Of a stretch of 64,000 nt of DNA, positions 63,401 through 64,000 are shown piece after piece (the first letter of the stretch is position 1; the number at the start of each line of letters is the position of its first letter). A model generated the notes under the pieces. The model ran no database searches, had not been told where the DNA came from, and saw only the letters and a list, made by a program, of their open reading frames with translations. This stretch comes from Pomacea canaliculata (lineage: Eukaryota; Mollusca; Gastropoda; Architaenioglossa; Ampullariidae): positions 18,652,725-18,716,724 of the forward strand of contig NC_037593.1 in assembly GCF_003073045.1 (NCBI RefSeq), given 5' to 3'. A program made the position numbers and the translations under genes.

Positions 63401-64000
63401 AGATAACACCACTAAATCACGTGACCTCTACACCTGGCGCGGATATATGCTAGCGGACAAGAGATAAGAAACAACACTGTGTCGCCTTTGAGCACACATT
63501 ATTCAATGGTCCCTTATCAAACTTCATTATCCCCATACAGGAAGCACACCATCCTCAATCCAATGGCAGAGTGACATCTCCCAATACATCGCGTCTGCAG
63601 GTGACATAATGGCCTCCAGTTATGAAGGTTGATTGCGAAATAAGCCTGATTCTACCTGAACGAATAGGCAGTCGTAAACCAGCTGGTGGTACTGGTAGGG
63701 ATAGTAGATGACAGGATCCTACAGTAGGAAATAGCCCATGTTTCTAATGACAGGTCCACCACGCGATAAAGAATCGCGTTAAAAGCTCCGACCCTGGAGC
63801 GAGATCCCACAATTTCATCAACCATCTTTATGCATCTGCTGCATTCAAGAAACGCCTAGACAGGATGAAAAGCCATTCAAGACCAAAGGGTACCAAGATT
63901 TCGGGAGTAATCGTTAATTCTGGAGTGATGACCTGAGAAACAACCTGAATATCAATAAAAGAAGTAGATACATGGTCGACGCGGAGCACATCGACGTCAA
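60487..64000. other. Gene-free stretch at the right end
   Basis: No supportable gene. Visible are an ATGT-rich run at 61255-61300, a SINE-like piece near 61805-61850 with a weak B-box-like GGTGGTTCAATC, a (GA)n run at 62338-62352 and a T/G homopolymer junction at 63321-63340. Frames longer than 60 codons (for example 61394-61603, 62620-62898) have no recognisable domain. Confidence 0.5.

Noticed and set aside
63536-63590. A short stretch resembling an integrase-type motif of LTR elements (HHPQSNG)
   Set aside because: Only a few residues match and nothing around it supports an element: no terminal repeats and no neighbouring domains. At most a tiny fossil.

Overview
The window is nuclear DNA of an invertebrate animal, most likely a mollusc (a gastropod fits best). 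Genes are split by many short introns with GT..AG borders, the DNA is AT-rich and full of simple repeats, and the gene set (core-2 branching glycosyltransferases in tandem, an ADAMTS-type metalloprotease without thrombospondin repeats, a GAREM adaptor, a C2H2 zinc-finger gene) together with SINE, hAT, Tigger and RTE-like LINE remains is what a lophotrochozoan genome looks like. The species call is inference. Exon models below were built by hand from splice sites, reading phase and family resemblance.

Layout. 1-17.3 kb, minus strand: three tandem copies of a GT14 beta-1,6-N-acetylglucosaminyltransferase gene (copies A, B, C), each a type II Golgi membrane protein, with matching exon sizes and phases. 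Copies A and B are close; C is much older, yet one exon is almost identical in all three. 17.3-25.4 kb: no gene seen, only repeats. 25.4-33.5 kb, minus strand: a 15-exon secreted metalloprotease (signal peptide, prodomain, furin site, reprolysin domain with a zinc site, cysteine-rich part, S/T-rich tail), with a Mutator-like fold-back element in one intron. 33.9-34.6 kb: a Tigger-like element just upstream of it. 34.6-40.5 kb: no gene seen. 40.6-44.9 kb, minus strand: the last five exons of a GAREM-type adaptor (second part of the CABIT region, proline-rich linker, C-terminal SAM domain); its first exons were not found. 44.9-51.9 kb: repeats and SINE pieces. 52-58.1 kb, plus strand: a zinc-finger locus, with a decayed N-terminal relic of one gene, an hAT MITE, an intact 720-residue 12-finger gene and about 1 kb of decayed fingers behind it. 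58.5-60.5 kb, minus strand: a 5'-truncated LINE with a target-site duplication. 60.5-64 kb: no gene seen.

The genes do not form one pathway. The glycosyltransferase array and the metalloprotease both act in the secretory route or outside the cell, GAREM works in growth-factor signalling, and the zinc-finger protein is nuclear. The most notable signals are the exon-limited homogenisation among the three glycosyltransferases, an exon fragment that now forms a splice acceptor tract in copy B, a near-perfect 80-bp palindrome, and a zinc-finger protein whose N-terminal half is a recent tandem duplication packed with SUMO-acceptor-like motifs.
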